This document shows positions 8,410 to 19,517 of a stretch of DNA of 64,000 nt, piece after piece. Both the position numbers and the translations under genes were made by a program. The DNA comes from Pusillimonas sp. DMV24BSW_D (GTDB lineage: Bacteria; Pseudomonadota; Gammaproteobacteria; Burkholderiales; Burkholderiaceae_B). Position 1 is the first letter of the stretch, and each line of letters begins with the position of its first letter. The notes under the pieces were generated by a model. The model worked only from the letters and a program-made list of their open reading frames with translations, did no database searches and was not told the origin of the DNA. The DNA is taken from positions 62,001-126,000 of the forward strand of contig NZ_CP049990.1 in the NCBI RefSeq assembly GCF_011388195.1. The letters run 5' to 3'.

Positions 8410-10656
8410 ATGCGACTATCGCCGTTATTTTTGCTTGCCGGAGCATTGTCTTTACCGCTGTACACTCAAGCCGGCCCGCACTCCTCCGTGGAGGCATTTA
8501 AACAAGAAGCGAGCCAACTACGCGACCAACAGAACTGGTCTGCTGCGATTGATTCGTTCAAGAAAGGCATTCAGCAGCATCCGAGTGCGTTATCACTGGC
8601 CGTTGGCTTAACCATGACCCTGGCCGACGCAGGCAATATTGCATTGGCACGCAAAGAGGCGCAACGACTCCAGAAAAAATGGCCTCATGAGCCTGACACC
8701 TACATAGCGGCGGGATATGTTGAACTCCGTGATCACAAGCCATACGCCCGGCTTGCCCTTGTAGATAAAGCCTACTCAATCGCACCCCAGATTGCTTATG
8801 TCCAGCAAGAATATATTACGGCGTTGCAAGGGGCCGGTATGCCCGTTCCCGCATCCGAAATTGCGGAAAAACACCCTGATCTGCTCACGTCCGCACAAAA
8901 ACGTGAACTAAAAGGTGATGTGTTAGCAGAACGCACCCGACTGGCCAGCATAACGGCACGCCCCCACTCAACTCGTTTCGACATTGCCGACCGTGTTCTG
9001 GCTGAATACGCTCGTACCATTGCTGCCTGGCAGGACAACCCGGATGCCAGGCAAGATATCATCCGCCTGCGCCTCGACCGGCTCAGCGCGCTGCACGCTC
9101 GAAAACGCTATGCAGATGTCGTACAAGAGTATGAAGCACTGATAGCTCAAGGAGTGCGGATACCCGATTACAGCCTAAGCGTCGTCGCCTCTTCATACCT
9201 GACCTTACGGGAACCGGAAACCGCCATTCAACTCTACCAACGCGTGTTGCAAACACCAGAAGGGGAGTGGCGTGCCCAACGTCGGGCTGACGATGAAATC
9301 GGTTTGTATTACGCACTGCTGGAAAGTGGTCGCTACGAGGACGCCTTATCTGTCATCGCGCAAGCCAATGAGCGTCAACCGGTTTGGCTTTATATACCCG
9401 GCCAGCCGGAACGCGTGCCTAATCCCAGGAAGCTGGATACCGCGATCACGCAAACGATGGCGTATTACGCGCTGGATGATCTTCAGACAGCAGAATCGAG
9501 AATCGACGTAATGGTTGAAAAAGCGCCGAACAACACAGCATTACGCACTGCTCGCGCCACGGTGTATCGCGCACGCGGCTGGCCGAGAGCCGCCGAACGC
9601 GACCTTCAAATGGCACAGACAATGACACCCCGGGCGCTCGATGTCGAGGCCGGCCAGGCATATACCGCCTTGCAATTACAAGAATGGCAACAGGCGGACA
9701 TGTTGATAAGCGACCTGGTGACACGCTACCCCGAAGAACCCGGCGTTCAAGCGCTCGAACGCGACTGGCAAATCCACCAGCGCCCGGAGCTGCGGATTGA
9801 GGCGTACCGTGGGCTGGCGTCAGACAACCCTGCCGTCGGCAACCGCGATTGGGGATTTGATTCGGCAATTTACACGTCCCCGTTCAAACACAATTGGCGG
9901 GCATTTGCGGGCATCGGCCAAGCGACTGCTTCGTTCGACGACGAAAACATTGACTATCGTTGGCAAAGGGCCGGGCTTCAATGGCGTGCCCGTGAAATTA
10001 GCGTTGAGGCGGAATTGTCGGCCAACCGATTCGGGCATGGCGTAAAAACGGGCGCCCGCCTGCAAGCCGATTTCAACCTGAATGACTATTGGCAACTGGG
10101 GCTAAGCGGCACATGGCTATCGCGTGAAACACCCCTGCGCGCACTTAAAGACAATATTCGCTCTAACAGCGCGGGCTTTGCCTTGCGATGGGCACCCCAC
10201 GAAAGAACCTCCTTAAGCACGGGGCTAACGTATTCACGCTACACCGATGGCAACCGTCGGTTACTTGCCTTGGTAATGGGAAGGCAACGCGTGTTTACCC
10301 AACCGAATTATCATGTTGATGCAACGCTTGATATTTCGTTCCAGCGCAATACATTAAGCAATGCCAATTACTTTAATCCGCGCAACGACCTCACCGTTGT
10401 ACCGGGGCTATCATTCAACCAGACACTGCACCGCCGCTACGACACCCACTGGCGCCATTTCATCACACTGGCTGCCGGCACCTACACACAAAAGGGTTAT
10501 GGAACGGGAGCCTTATTCAGCGTGGGTTATGGGCAGCGACTGAGTCTGAACAAAGTACTCGATGCAGGCTTGACTGTAACGGGGGCATCACGACCCTACG
10601 ACGGTGCGCGCGAGAAAGAGCTCCGCATTCAATTCGATCTGAATTACCGGTTCTGA
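8410..10656 (+). CDS. pgaA: Poly-beta-1,6-N-acetylglucosamine export porin PgaA
   Basis: This 748-residue outer-membrane protein starts with a signal peptide (about residues 1-21, ending TQAG). Residues ~30-460 are TPR-like helical repeats (SWAAID-type pairs, e.g. AAIDSFKKGIQQHP and ALSVIAQANERQP). Residues ~470-748 form a C-terminal beta-barrel that ends in the aromatic outer-membrane signature LNYRF. It guides the deacetylated polysaccharide through the outer membrane. It is the first gene of a complete pgaABCD operon with 4-base or overlapping junctions. Confidence 0.93.
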   Translation: MRLSPLFLLAGALSLPLYTQAGPHSSVEAFKQEASQLRDQQNWSAAIDSFKKGIQQHPSALSLAVGLTMTLADAGNIALARKEAQRLQKKWPHEPDTYIAAGYVELRDHKPYARLALVDKAYSIAPQIAYVQQEYITALQGAGMPVPASEIAEKHPDLLTSAQKRELKGDVLAERTRLASITARPHSTRFDIADRVLAEYARTIAAWQDNPDARQDIIRLRLDRLSALHARKRYADVVQEYEALIAQGVRIPDYSLSVVASSYLTLREPETAIQLYQRVLQTPEGEWRAQRRADDEIGLYYALLESGRYEDALSVIAQANERQPVWLYIPGQPERVPNPRKLDTAITQTMAYYALDDLQTAESRIDVMVEKAPNNTALRTARATVYRARGWPRAAERDLQMAQTMTPRALDVEAGQAYTALQLQEWQQADMLISDLVTRYPEEPGVQALERDWQIHQRPELRIEAYRGLASDNPAVGNRDWGFDSAIYTSPFKHNWRAFAGIGQATASFDDENIDYRWQRAGLQWRAREISVEAELSANRFGHGVKTGARLQADFNLNDYWQLGLSGTWLSRETPLRALKDNIRSNSAGFALRWAPHERTSLSTGLTYSRYTDGNRRLLALVMGRQRVFTQPNYHVDATLDISFQRNTLSNANYFNPRNDLTVVPGLSFNQTLHRRYDTHWRHFITLAAGTYTQKGYGTGALFSVGYGQRLSLNKVLDAGLTVTGASRPYDGAREKELRIQFDLNYRF

Positions 10657-10660
10657 CCAA

Positions 10661-12700
10661 ATGAATTTAATTAAACGTCTTCACGCATTCCGGTTTCTGC
10701 TTTGGGCAATGGCCTTTTTAGGGTTTGTTACGCTTTCTGCATGCCAATCGAGCGCGCGTACTCAATTTACGCCGCCTTCAGAACGACCAACAAGTGTGAT
10801 GGAGACCGACTGGCCAAAACATGAGTTGCTTACTTTAGCCTACCACGATGTTGAAGACGGGCCGCCCGACCAAACCTTTTTGAGCGTCAGTACTGACCAA
10901 CTGATCAATCAATTGGCCTGGTTGCGTGAAAATGGTTATGAAGCGGTTTCAATTGATCAGGTACTGGCCGCTCATGATGACCAAAAGCCTTTACCTGAAA
11001 AGCCGGTTTTATTGACATTCGATGACGGCTATCAAAGCTTCTACAGCCGTGTCTACCCGATTCTGAAAGCCTATCAGTGGCCGGCTGTCCTTGCCCCGGT
11101 TGGAAGTTGGGTCGATACGCCACCCGGAGGAAAGGTTGATTTCGGCGGCTTACCGGTTAATCGTGATCGCTTTCTGAACTGGCAAGAAATTACAGAAATG
11201 TCGGCCTCGGGGCTTATTGAAATTGCTGCCCATACAAACGATCTGCATTTTGGCACGCTGGCCAATCCGCAAGGCAACAAAGAGCCCGCAGCATCCAGCT
11301 ATCGCTTCAACGCACAAACAAAAACATATGAAACACCAGGGCAATACCGGCAACGGCTCTCCAACGACGCCAAAACGATTGCAAATAAAATTGAAAAAGC
11401 AACTGGAAAGCCGCCCCGTGTTTGGGTTTGGCCATATGGTTCGGCAGGTGGAACTGCCCTGGAAATCCTGGCGGACCAAGGGTATAGCGTGGCAATGACG
11501 CTGGAAAACGGCGCCGGCGTGGTAAGCGATCTGATGAATATGCCCCGCATGTTATTGGCTAACGCACCCGGTCTGGGCGACTTCGCATCGCAGGCTTTGC
11601 GCGTCGACCAGCCCGACCTGATACGTGTTGCACACATCGATCTTGACTACCTGTACGACCCCGACCCGGCCCAGATGGATCGAAACCTGGGGCTCCTGGT
11701 GCAACGAATTGCAGACCTGGAAATCACCACGGTTTTCCTACAAGCCTATGCCGATCCAGTTGGCGACGGCCTGGTGAAGTCGTTGTATTTCCCTAACCGG
11801 TGGCTACCGGTGCGCGCAGATATTTTTAATCGGGTAGCCTGGCAGCTCAGGAACCGTGCGAAAGTGAAGGTTTATGCCTGGATGCCGGTTTTAAGCTTCG
11901 ACCTGGCCCCGGAGTTGGACCGCGTGACACGATGGACCCCCGGCGCACCACAAACCAGCGCCCAACCCGACCCCAAACAATACCGACGGCTCTCACCATT
12001 CGACCCGCGCGCGCGACAACAGATTATTGAAATATATGAAGACCTGGCGCGTTACGCGCATTTCGACGGCATTTTATTTCATGATGATGCCTTGCTGAGT
12101 GACTTCGAAGACGCCAGCCCCTCTGCCCTGAAAGCTTATCGGCAGGCAGGCCTGCCCGACAACATTGCCGCACTGCGTGAAGACCCCGCGTTAATGCAGC
12201 GCTGGACCCGTTTCAAAACTGAAGCGCTAAACGACTTCACAATGACCCTGGCTGATCGGGTTCAAGCCGTGCGTGGCCCTCAAATAAAAACTGCACGCAA
12301 TATTTTCGCCATGCCCATATTGGATCCTGAAAGCGAAGCATGGTTTGCTCAGAACCTTGACGATTTTCTGGATCTGTACGACTACACCGCCCCAATGGCT
12401 ATGCCCTACATGGAAGGTGTTCCACCTGAACAGGCAACAGCATGGCTGACAGGGCTCGTTAATGAAGTGGCTAAACGGCCAGGCGCGCTTGAGCGGACTG
12501 TATTCGAGATTCAGGCACGCGATTGGTCAAAGCCTGACAGCCCCTTTATCGACGGGACGATTATGGCGGGCTGGCTGGAAACACTGCAATTGGCCGGCGC
12601 AAAGCATTTTGGCTATTACCCCGATGACTTCATCGCGAACCATCCGCCTCTGGCGGAAATTCGCCCCGCCATCTCAGCTTCCTGGTATCCCTTCCCATGA
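10661..12700 (+). CDS. pgaB: Poly-beta-1,6-N-acetylglucosamine N-deacetylase PgaB (lipoprotein)
   Basis: The 679-residue protein has a lipoprotein signal with lipobox LSAC (C28). The N-terminal polysaccharide deacetylase domain (about 55-310) keeps its metal and catalytic residues: H62-D63 in AYHDV, D121-D122 in TFDDGY, and H191 and H196 in AAHTNDLH. The C-terminal glycoside-hydrolase-like domain (about 320-679) is the PNAG-binding and cleaving part found in Gram-negative PgaB. It partly deacetylates the polymer in the periplasm, which is needed for export. It starts 4 bases after pgaA and overlaps pgaC by 4. Confidence 0.95.
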   Translation: MNLIKRLHAFRFLLWAMAFLGFVTLSACQSSARTQFTPPSERPTSVMETDWPKHELLTLAYHDVEDGPPDQTFLSVSTDQLINQLAWLRENGYEAVSIDQVLAAHDDQKPLPEKPVLLTFDDGYQSFYSRVYPILKAYQWPAVLAPVGSWVDTPPGGKVDFGGLPVNRDRFLNWQEITEMSASGLIEIAAHTNDLHFGTLANPQGNKEPAASSYRFNAQTKTYETPGQYRQRLSNDAKTIANKIEKATGKPPRVWVWPYGSAGGTALEILADQGYSVAMTLENGAGVVSDLMNMPRMLLANAPGLGDFASQALRVDQPDLIRVAHIDLDYLYDPDPAQMDRNLGLLVQRIADLEITTVFLQAYADPVGDGLVKSLYFPNRWLPVRADIFNRVAWQLRNRAKVKVYAWMPVLSFDLAPELDRVTRWTPGAPQTSAQPDPKQYRRLSPFDPRARQQIIEIYEDLARYAHFDGILFHDDALLSDFEDASPSALKAYRQAGLPDNIAALREDPALMQRWTRFKTEALNDFTMTLADRVQAVRGPQIKTARNIFAMPILDPESEAWFAQNLDDFLDLYDYTAPMAMPYMEGVPPEQATAWLTGLVNEVAKRPGALERTVFEIQARDWSKPDSPFIDGTIMAGWLETLQLAGAKHFGYYPDDFIANHPPLAEIRPAISASWYPFP

Positions 12701-14043
12701 AAGAGCGCCTCCTGACCAAAGCCGCCCTGGCATTTATGCTGGCCGCCCCCATCGCGGCTTTGTTTGCCGTGGGGGAAGATGTTGTCCTGGGTTTCCTTTT
12801 CTTTTATCCCTTGTTTATGTCGGGCTTCTGGATGGCTGGGGGGCTTTACTTCTGGTGGCATTGGGAACGCCGCTGGGACTGGGGGCCAAATCGCAAACCG
12901 CCCGTCGTTCCAGGTGAACCTCTCATCTCCATTCTCGTTCCATGCTTTAACGAGCAGGATAACGTGCGTGACACACTGCATTACGCACTGAATCAACGCT
13001 ACGAAAACATCGAGGTTATTGCAATTAACGATGGCTCCAGCGACAGCACTGCAAAAATCCTGAATGCAATGGCTGCCGAACACCCCAAGCTTCGCGTTGT
13101 CCATCTGGCAGAGAATCAAGGCAAAGCTGTAGGTCTGCGAATGGGCGCATTGGCTGCCCATAGCGAATACCTTGTGTGTATTGATGGCGATGCGTGCCTG
13201 GACCCCGATGCCGCTGCTTACCTTGTGCAACCGCTGGTTCAACACCCCCGCGTGGGCGCCGTAACGGGCAACCCGCGTATTCGCACGCGGTCAACCCTGG
13301 TCGGAAAAATTCAGGTTGGCGAGTTTTCTTCGATCATCGGTTTGATTAAACGAACACAACGTATTTATGGTCAGGTTTTTACCGTATCCGGCGTGGTCGC
13401 CGCCTTCCGACGGCGAGCACTTGATCGGGTCGGTTATTGGAGTCTGGACATGATTACCGAAGACATCGACATTAGCTGGAAACTACAAAGAGACCATTGG
13501 TCAATCTTTTACGAACCCAGGGCGCTGTGCTGGATTCTAATGCCGGAAACGCTGAAAGGCCTATGGAAACAGCGGCTGCGCTGGGCACAAGGCGGCGCCG
13601 AGGTTTTTGTAAAGAATGTTCACGATTTATGGACCTGGCAACACCGCCGCTTATGGCCTATGTTCGCAGAATACTGCCTTTCAACGCTCTGGGCATATTT
13701 GTTTGCTGCCTCAATTCTGCTTTGGATCGCAGGACAGTTCATGCCGTTGCCGGAAGCTATTCGGGTCCATAAACTGGTTCCACCGGGTTTTACGGGTTTA
13801 GTACTTTGTGCAGTGTGTTTAATGCAGTTTACGGTCAGTGCCTTCATCGATCGCCGCTACGAACGTAACAGCCTGGGTAACCTGTTCTGGATTGTGTGGT
13901 ATCCCATGGTTTATTGGATGATCAACCTGGCAACCACCCTGGTCAGCTTTACCAAGGTGGCCCTCATGGGCCAGCGGCCTCGGGCGCGCTGGATCAGCCC
14001 CGACCGCGGTATCCACAACCAACAGACGGGAAGATCAGAATGA
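12697..14043 (+). CDS. pgaC: Poly-beta-1,6-N-acetyl-D-glucosamine synthase PgaC
   Basis: A 448-residue inner-membrane family 2 glycosyltransferase that polymerises UDP-GlcNAc. Two N-terminal membrane segments (about 8-55) precede the catalytic domain, which has ND at 111-112, the DGD metal site at 163-165, the TEDID acceptor motif (around 256) and QRLRWAQGG (QxxRW, around 294). Further membrane segments follow near the C-terminus. In E. coli, PgaC and PgaD together form the c-di-GMP receptor that switches synthesis on. Here it overlaps both neighbours by 4 bases. Confidence 0.95.
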   Translation: MKERLLTKAALAFMLAAPIAALFAVGEDVVLGFLFFYPLFMSGFWMAGGLYFWWHWERRWDWGPNRKPPVVPGEPLISILVPCFNEQDNVRDTLHYALNQRYENIEVIAINDGSSDSTAKILNAMAAEHPKLRVVHLAENQGKAVGLRMGALAAHSEYLVCIDGDACLDPDAAAYLVQPLVQHPRVGAVTGNPRIRTRSTLVGKIQVGEFSSIIGLIKRTQRIYGQVFTVSGVVAAFRRRALDRVGYWSLDMITEDIDISWKLQRDHWSIFYEPRALCWILMPETLKGLWKQRLRWAQGGAEVFVKNVHDLWTWQHRRLWPMFAEYCLSTLWAYLFAASILLWIAGQFMPLPEAIRVHKLVPPGFTGLVLCAVCLMQFTVSAFIDRRYERNSLGNLFWIVWYPMVYWMINLATTLVSFTKVALMGQRPRARWISPDRGIHNQQTGRSE

Positions 14044-14459
14044 TTATCAAAACACAACGCCCCTGGCGTCTGATCATACTGGACACAATCCTTACAATTA
14101 TTGCCTGGGTGGCATTTCTGGCCCTGTTTACGCTGGGTATCAAATCGTTGTGGGCCATGGTGCAAAACCACAACCCCGAATATTTAGTGAACGACGTTAT
14201 TCCGCTGATGAATACGTTTAGTTTTTACACGGCCCTGGGCATTATCAATGCCTTTATTCTGTTCTTCTGGGCTCGCTACAATATTTACCGCTTCCGAGGT
14301 AAAGAACGCCGTAAACCGCTCGACAACCTGAACCACACGGATTTGCTGAACAGCTTTCGTATCGACACCACCAGCCTGCAAGCGCTGCACGAAAACAAAG
14401 TAGTCGTCATTCACCATCAGCCCGACGGTTCAGTAAAAGCAGTCGACACCTTACAATGA
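14040..14459 (+). CDS. pgaD: PNAG biosynthesis protein PgaD
   Basis: A 139-residue protein with two transmembrane helices (about 15-38 and 63-82), close to the 137 residues of E. coli PgaD. The chosen ATG at 14040 overlaps the pgaC stop by 4 bases. A longer open frame upstream lies inside pgaC and is not used. PgaD stabilises PgaC and shares in c-di-GMP binding. Its 3' end overlaps the convergent fahA gene by 9 bases, so the two operons meet tail to tail with no room for a terminator. Confidence 0.88.
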   Translation: MIIKTQRPWRLIILDTILTIIAWVAFLALFTLGIKSLWAMVQNHNPEYLVNDVIPLMNTFSFYTALGIINAFILFFWARYNIYRFRGKERRKPLDNLNHTDLLNSFRIDTTSLQALHENKVVVIHHQPDGSVKAVDTLQ

Positions 14460-15734
14460 CTGCGCGGGTAATATCGTCCCCTCACAGTTGCCGAAACCCA
14501 CGCGATAACCCTTGCCCTGACACCACCCCGTCAGGCGAATCGCATCGCCGTCTTCAATAAAACTGCGTTGCCCTCCCCCTGCCAGGGTATAAGGCTCTTT
14601 GCCATTCAAGGTGATTTCCAGCAACGACCCATAAGAACCCGGCTCCGGGCCGCTAATCGTGCCGGAACCCATTAAATCGCCCACCCGCACGTTGCACCCC
14701 GACACCGTATGATGCGCCAACTGTTGAGCAATCGACCAATACAGGTATCGAAAATTGGTCTGGCACAACAGTTCTTCTTCATTACCTTCATGTGGACTCA
14801 ACCACGCTTGCAACTGGATGTCGAACGCGTGGTGGCCGGTTTGCTGCAAATACTTCAGCGGAGCAGGTGACTGCTCGGGCTGCGCAACCCTGAACGGTTC
14901 GAGTGCATTGAACGGCACGACCCAAGGCGAAATGGTGGTTGCAAACGTTTTGGCGTTGAATGGCCCCAGGGGCACATACTCCCAGGCTTGTATATCACGG
15001 GCGCTCCAGTCATTCAGCAACACCATACCGAAGACGAAGTCTTCAGCCTGATCGCACCGAACAGGCGTTCCCAGTGGCGTATCCTGACCCACAATAAAAC
15101 CCATCTCCAGCTCCAGGTCGAGCTTGCGACATGGGCCAAATATGGGACGGGTCTGATCGGGCAGCTTTATTTGACCATTCGGCCTTTTAACCGGCGTGCC
15201 GCTGACCACCACCGACGACGCTCTGCCGTTGTAGGCGATCGGCATTTCACTCCAGTTCGGCAGCAAGGCGTTATCGGGGTCTCGAAACAGCTTACCCACA
15301 TTGGTCGCATGTTCCTTGGATGAGTAAAAATCGGTGTACCCCGCGACCTGAACCGGCATATGCATTCGCACACCGCCCAGAGGAAACAGACAACGCGCGC
15401 GCAACGCCTGGTTATCACGCAACGCAGATTCGGAATCTCGCAGCAACGTCGCAATGCGCCCGCGCACATCGTGCCAGGCCGCACGGCCCAATCCAATAAA
15501 CGCATTAAGCGTGGGCCGATCAAAGACTGTTTCGTCACATACCAGTAACCCCTCAGACTCAAGTACCGCCAAGTCGAGTACATGCTCGCCAATTGCAACA
15601 CCGATACGTGGTCTCGCCCCAGGCTCAGGCGAAAACACACCATAAGGCAGGTTTTGAATGGGGAAATGCGTATCAGCTGAATTGGCAGACTCGACCCAGC
15701 TACGCCAATCCGGTTGCGGCCCAGTCGTGGTCAT
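14451..15734 (-). CDS. fahA: Fumarylacetoacetase
   Basis: This 427-residue enzyme cleaves 4-fumarylacetoacetate to fumarate and acetoacetate, the last step of tyrosine/homogentisate breakdown. It has the N-terminal SH3-like domain (about 20-120) and the C-terminal FAH catalytic domain, with the metal-binding region [13 protein letters not shown] and a typical [15 protein letters not shown] stretch near residue 355. Its ATG overlaps the stop of hmgA by 4 bases, so the two are translated as a unit. Length and motifs match the full-length type, not the short FAH-like hydrolases. Confidence 0.95.
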   Translation of the reverse strand: MTTTGPQPDWRSWVESANSADTHFPIQNLPYGVFSPEPGARPRIGVAIGEHVLDLAVLESEGLLVCDETVFDRPTLNAFIGLGRAAWHDVRGRIATLLRDSESALRDNQALRARCLFPLGGVRMHMPVQVAGYTDFYSSKEHATNVGKLFRDPDNALLPNWSEMPIAYNGRASSVVVSGTPVKRPNGQIKLPDQTRPIFGPCRKLDLELEMGFIVGQDTPLGTPVRCDQAEDFVFGMVLLNDWSARDIQAWEYVPLGPFNAKTFATTISPWVVPFNALEPFRVAQPEQSPAPLKYLQQTGHHAFDIQLQAWLSPHEGNEEELLCQTNFRYLYWSIAQQLAHHTVSGCNVRVGDLMGSGTISGPEPGSYGSLLEITLNGKEPYTLAGGGQRSFIEDGDAIRLTGWCQGKGYRVGFGNCEGTILPAQSL

Positions 15735-17083
15735 ACAGACTCTCCAGAGTTAAAGTGGCGCGCAAGGCTTTGCCAGCACAAATAATAGTCATTCTGTCGC
15801 AGGGGGCTGACAATTGCCTCATTCGAGGGTAACAACGGAACACGCGTCTCGAACATAAAAGCCAGCGTATCCATTACTTTTCGTGGTTGGCTGGTATCTT
15901 CATTCGACGCTTTCTCAAACGTTTCGGCATCGGGCCCATGCGAGACCATACAATTATGCAAGCTGGCCCCACCCGGCACAAACCCGCCTGACTTGGCATC
16001 GTATTGCCCTTGAACCAGACCCATAAACTCGCTGGCAACGTTACGATGAAACCATGGTGGACGAAAGGTATTTTCCGCCACCAGCCAACGCGGCGGAAAA
16101 ATGACAAAATCGATATCATCCACGCCGGGCGCATAACTGGGCGACTGCAACACCAGGAAAAGAGACGGATCGGGGTGGTCGAAGCTAACCGTGCCAATTG
16201 TGTTGAAACGACGCATGTCGTATTTATAGGGCGCATAATTGCCGTGCCAGGCCACCACGTCGCAGGGTGCATGATCTAACGACGCGTACCATAATGCGCC
16301 CTGAAACTTGGCTATTAACTCGTAGTCGCCTTCCTGATCCTCATACCAGGCGACAGGCGTTTCAAAGTCGCGCGACAAGGCCAAGCCATTCGAACCAATC
16401 GGCCCCAAATCGGGCAAGCGCAACAAGGCACCATAGTTCTCGCAAATATAGCCTCGCGCATGGCCGTCGAGTATGCTCACATTAAACCGGCACCCTCGCG
16501 GAATCACCACCATTTCCTGCGGTTCAACACGTAACAGGCCAAACTCGGTTTTAATGCCCAGTATTCCGTCCTGGGGCACAATCAACAACTCGCCGTCGCC
16601 GTTATAAAAATAGCGATGCCCCATCGACTCGGTTGCGCAATACATATAAATAGCGCAGCCCGACATCGACTGTGGCCCACCGTTCCCGGCGAACAACCGC
16701 CAGCCGTCAATAAAATCTTTTGGCTCCGCAGGTATCGGCAGCGGATTCCACCGCATGGGATTGGGTTCCGGGTAAGCACACAACTGCTCTTTCACCCAAG
16801 CATTTGAATACGGTTTGAAAGGCGAATGCACCGCACCCGGGCGAATACGATAAACCCAACTTCGGCGGTTTGCATCGCGCGGGGCGGTAAATGCCGTTCC
16901 CGAAATCTGCTCGGCATATAAACCGTGCGCGACCTGCTGCGGCGAATTTCGACCCACCGGCAACGTGCCGGCCAACGCCTCTGTTGCAAAATGATTGCCA
17001 AAGCCCGATTGATATCGCAATTCGGATTGATCGAACAAACTGGAGCCGGCTGATGGCGCAGCGGCCTTGTGCTTTAACGACAT
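15731..17083 (-). CDS. hmgA: Homogentisate 1,2-dioxygenase
   Basis: The enzyme opens the ring of homogentisate to maleylacetoacetate using Fe(II). The N-terminal [19 protein letters not shown] signature and the C-terminal iron region ([11 protein letters not shown], then [12 protein letters not shown]) are present. I chose the ATG at 17083 (450 residues) because AAGGA lies 7 bases upstream. An in-frame codon at 17119 lacks a ribosome site and would put a palindrome inside the coding region. A maleylacetoacetate isomerase gene is not in this window. It is followed by fahA with a 4-base overlap. Confidence 0.94.
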   Translation of the reverse strand: MSLKHKAAAPSAGSSLFDQSELRYQSGFGNHFATEALAGTLPVGRNSPQQVAHGLYAEQISGTAFTAPRDANRRSWVYRIRPGAVHSPFKPYSNAWVKEQLCAYPEPNPMRWNPLPIPAEPKDFIDGWRLFAGNGGPQSMSGCAIYMYCATESMGHRYFYNGDGELLIVPQDGILGIKTEFGLLRVEPQEMVVIPRGCRFNVSILDGHARGYICENYGALLRLPDLGPIGSNGLALSRDFETPVAWYEDQEGDYELIAKFQGALWYASLDHAPCDVVAWHGNYAPYKYDMRRFNTIGTVSFDHPDPSLFLVLQSPSYAPGVDDIDFVIFPPRWLVAENTFRPPWFHRNVASEFMGLVQGQYDAKSGGFVPGGASLHNCMVSHGPDAETFEKASNEDTSQPRKVMDTLAFMFETRVPLLPSNEAIVSPLRQNDYYLCWQSLARHFNSGESV

Positions 17084-17099
17084 AATGTCATCCTTATCA

Positions 17100-17116
17100 G
17101 AACAACGCTGTTGTTC
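17100..17116. promoter_or_regulatory. Perfect 17-base palindrome upstream of hmgA, candidate operator
   Basis: Arms GAACAAC and GTTGTTC flank GCT on the plus strand. The site ends 17 bases before the hmgA start, in the 87-base gap after the creatininase gene. Position and size fit a repressor site for the homogentisate operon. There is no T-run, so a terminator for the upstream operon is less likely. Confidence 0.5.
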
Positions 17117-17170
17117 CAATCAGATAACAAAATGCGTTCAAGTGCAAGGGAAAGCTTGCCTGAAACGAAA

Positions 17171-18055
17171 TTACGAGCGCTGCTTGACGCGTTCCTCAAT
17201 TGCGTCCGCCGCCCGCTCAGCCGATAAGCGCAACGAACGTCGCCCCTCTTCCAGGCTGGCAGCCGCCGGATCGCCCAAATAGCCTTGAGGAGTTTTGGCA
17301 CGGGCATGTTCAAAACCTTTGCGCCATTCGTCCAGATCTTCGGGGCCGAAGTCGGTTGACAACAAACCTCGACGCACCTCGTCGTGAACCAGATCGGGAC
17401 ACGAGCACAGCATCATTGATGTTTCCCACTGGCCGGCATGCACGTCAATGAATTTGGGTGGTGCGTCTTCATCTTCATCGAATGCCGACGGTGAAGACGT
17501 CAGCGCCCCGAACAACTTGCCGCTGCCGGCCTTATGCACGGTCACTTTCGGGTCGTTCAACGGAATACCCAGGCGCAATAACAAGGCAGTATCAGACACG
17601 AAACTGATATCCATACCCGTTCGGTCCACCCCCCTTTTGATGCCTTCGAAAATCGTCAGGTTGTGCAAACGATCGCCGTGCCCGGAAAAACAAAACACCC
17701 GACCAAAGCCATCGCCTTTGAAGCTGTCGAATAAGTCGGACATGAGTTCAACCATGATTTCCGGCCGCACCTTGTAGGAAGCCGGGAAGGCGCCGGAAAC
17801 AACGTTAATACCCCAATAGTAGGGGGGCACAATTAAAGCCTGAATACCCCGTTCGGCCAGAATTTTCTTGGTTTCCCGTAAGCGTGCCTGAGGAATGTAA
17901 ACATCGGTGCCACAGGGCAAATGCGGGCCATGCTGTTCAATGACCCCAAAAGACCACAACAAAATTGCCCCATCTTTGGCCGCCTGGTCAACTTCAAACC
18001 AGGTCATCTCGGCAATAGTGTCGGAAAAGACATTCACAACGCGTTCTTGCGACAT
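17171..18055 (-). CDS. Creatininase-family amidohydrolase
   Basis: A 294-residue protein with the metal-binding pattern of the creatininase/creatinine amidohydrolase superfamily: FGVIEQHGPHLPCGTD (E, H, D ligands around residues 39-51) and CFSGHGDR (around 132). Members hydrolyse cyclic amides or formamides using two metal ions. It is the last gene of the minus-strand operon that starts with LigA/LigB-type dioxygenase genes and includes an ABC importer. An inferred role is hydrolysis of a lactam or amide in the imported compound or its ring-cleavage product. The true substrate is unknown. Confidence 0.85.
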   Translation of the reverse strand: MSQERVVNVFSDTIAEMTWFEVDQAAKDGAILLWSFGVIEQHGPHLPCGTDVYIPQARLRETKKILAERGIQALIVPPYYWGINVVSGAFPASYKVRPEIMVELMSDLFDSFKGDGFGRVFCFSGHGDRLHNLTIFEGIKRGVDRTGMDISFVSDTALLLRLGIPLNDPKVTVHKAGSGKLFGALTSSPSAFDEDEDAPPKFIDVHAGQWETSMMLCSCPDLVHDEVRRGLLSTDFGPEDLDEWRKGFEHARAKTPQGYLGDPAAASLEEGRRSLRLSAERAADAIEERVKQRS

Positions 18056-18076
18056 ACAACCACTCCCGGCATGAAA

Positions 18077-18784
18077 TCAGCTTTCCTGACCCACGCCAAT
18101 ATAACGATCAATTGTGGCTTCATCCCGGCTAAGCTCTGCACTCAGCCCCGAATAAACCACGTGACCTTGATCCAGGATAATGGCGGAATGCGTCATGGCC
18201 AGGGCCACAATCGGATGCTGTTCCACCACCAAAGTCGTCAACCCCGTTTCACGGGTCATCTGCATAACGGCAGCCGACAATTCCTCAACAATAATCGGCG
18301 CCAGGCCCTCCATGGGCTCATCGAGCAAAAGTAAGCGTGGATTGGTCATAAGCGCACGCGCAATCGCCAGCATTTGCTGCTCTCCCCCGGATAATTGCGA
18401 GCCCAAATTCGCCTGGCGCTCTTCAAGCCTGGGGAAAAGCGTAAAGACCTTAGCCAGATTCCACGGTCCCTTGTCTCGGTGCACCACCATTAAATTCTCA
18501 GTCACGGTTAACGAAGGAAAGGCCTCCCGCTCCTGCGGCACCCAGCCCAGACCCGCGTGCGCGCGTTGAACCGGCGAACGCCGGTTCAAAATTTCACCCT
18601 GGAATCGGAGGTTACCTGAGTAATGCGTCGTTAAACCCATTATGGTTTCCAGCAAGGTGGTTTTACCCGCACCGTTTCGACCCAATACGGCAACGCTCCG
18701 CTCTTCCTCGACCTGCAAAGAAATATCATGCAAGGCAATCGCATCACCATGCCCGGCCGACAGCTTTTCGATTTCAAGCAGCAT
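18077..18784 (-). CDS. Liv-type ABC transporter ATP-binding protein (LivF-like)
   Basis: A 235-residue ATPase with Walker A GRNGAGKTT, signature LSGGEQQM and Walker B RLLLLDEP. It belongs to the branched-chain amino acid/amide/aromatic-acid importer class. I chose the ATG at 18784 (MLLEIEKLSAGHGD) because a longer frame to 18853 would add a non-homologous 23-residue leader inside the livG-like gene. With this start the two ATPase genes overlap by 11 bases. Confidence 0.92.
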   Translation of the reverse strand: MLLEIEKLSAGHGDAIALHDISLQVEEERSVAVLGRNGAGKTTLLETIMGLTTHYSGNLRFQGEILNRRSPVQRAHAGLGWVPQEREAFPSLTVTENLMVVHRDKGPWNLAKVFTLFPRLEERQANLGSQLSGGEQQMLAIARALMTNPRLLLLDEPMEGLAPIIVEELSAAVMQMTRETGLTTLVVEQHPIVALAMTHSAIILDQGHVVYSGLSAELSRDEATIDRYIGVGQES

Positions 18785-19517
18785 GTTTATGCCCCAAATA
18801 GACGTCGCGAACCCTTTGGTCGGCTCCAATTTCTTCCGGTGTACCTTCCACAAGCACCCCGCCTCCGACCAACACCGTAATGCGCTTGGCGAAACGAAAT
18901 ACCAATCTCATATCGTGCTCGATGAGCAAAATGGCCAGATCGGAAGGCAGAGAATCAATTAAACGGAAAAGCTGATCACCCGCCTGGGTGGAAACCCCGG
19001 CTGCAGGCTCATCCAGCAGCAATACCTTGGGCTTTCCAGCCAAAGCCAGGGCCACCTCAAGCAAGCGCTGTACGCCATAAGGCAGCTCTCGCGTAATGTG
19101 ATTCATATATTGACCCAAGCCGACCGCCTGCAAGAGTTCACGGGCTTCCTCACCGGTGCGACGCCCAAGCGCGGCCGTACCGAACACACGTAAGGCATTG
19201 CCGTCGCGCTGGGCGATCGCCAGCGAAACCGCCTCAACGGGCGTCATCGACCGAAACAACGCGTTAATTTGGTATGTACGCCCCAACCCACGTCGGGCCC
19301 GTTGATGCGGCGGTAAACGGGTGATCTCTTTATCGTCGAGCAAAATCTTGCCCGAGTCGGGCTTTAGTTGCCCGGTGAGCAAATTGACAAGCGTTGTTTT
19401 TCCGGCTCCGTTGGGGCCGATCAGCGCATGTCTGGCGCCGCGGGGAAGCGTAAGATTAATGTCTCTCGTAACATGCAGCGCACCGAAATGCAGATCCAGG
19501 TTTCTGATTTCAAGCAC
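18774..19517 (-). CDS. Liv-type ABC transporter ATP-binding protein (LivG-like)
   Basis: The second ATPase of the importer has 247 residues, with Walker A GPNGAGKTT, the long LivG-type insertion after the Walker A region and Walker B KVLLLDEPAAG. The signature motif is weak (ELPYGVQRLLEVA, around 150), as is common in LivG, where the loop reads LSYGxQR. It overlaps the permease gene upstream by 8 bases. Confidence 0.92.
   Translation of the reverse strand: MLEIRNLDLHFGALHVTRDINLTLPRGARHALIGPNGAGKTTLVNLLTGQLKPDSGKILLDDKEITRLPPHQRARRGLGRTYQINALFRSMTPVEAVSLAIAQRDGNALRVFGTAALGRRTGEEARELLQAVGLGQYMNHITRELPYGVQRLLEVALALAGKPKVLLLDEPAAGVSTQAGDQLFRLIDSLPSDLAILLIEHDMRLVFRFAKRITVLVGGGVLVEGTPEEIGADQRVRDVYLGHKHAA

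Noticed and set aside
12616-13245. 209-codon minus-strand frame across the pgaB/pgaC junction
   Set aside because: It is antisense to two conserved genes and no recognisable domain is visible.
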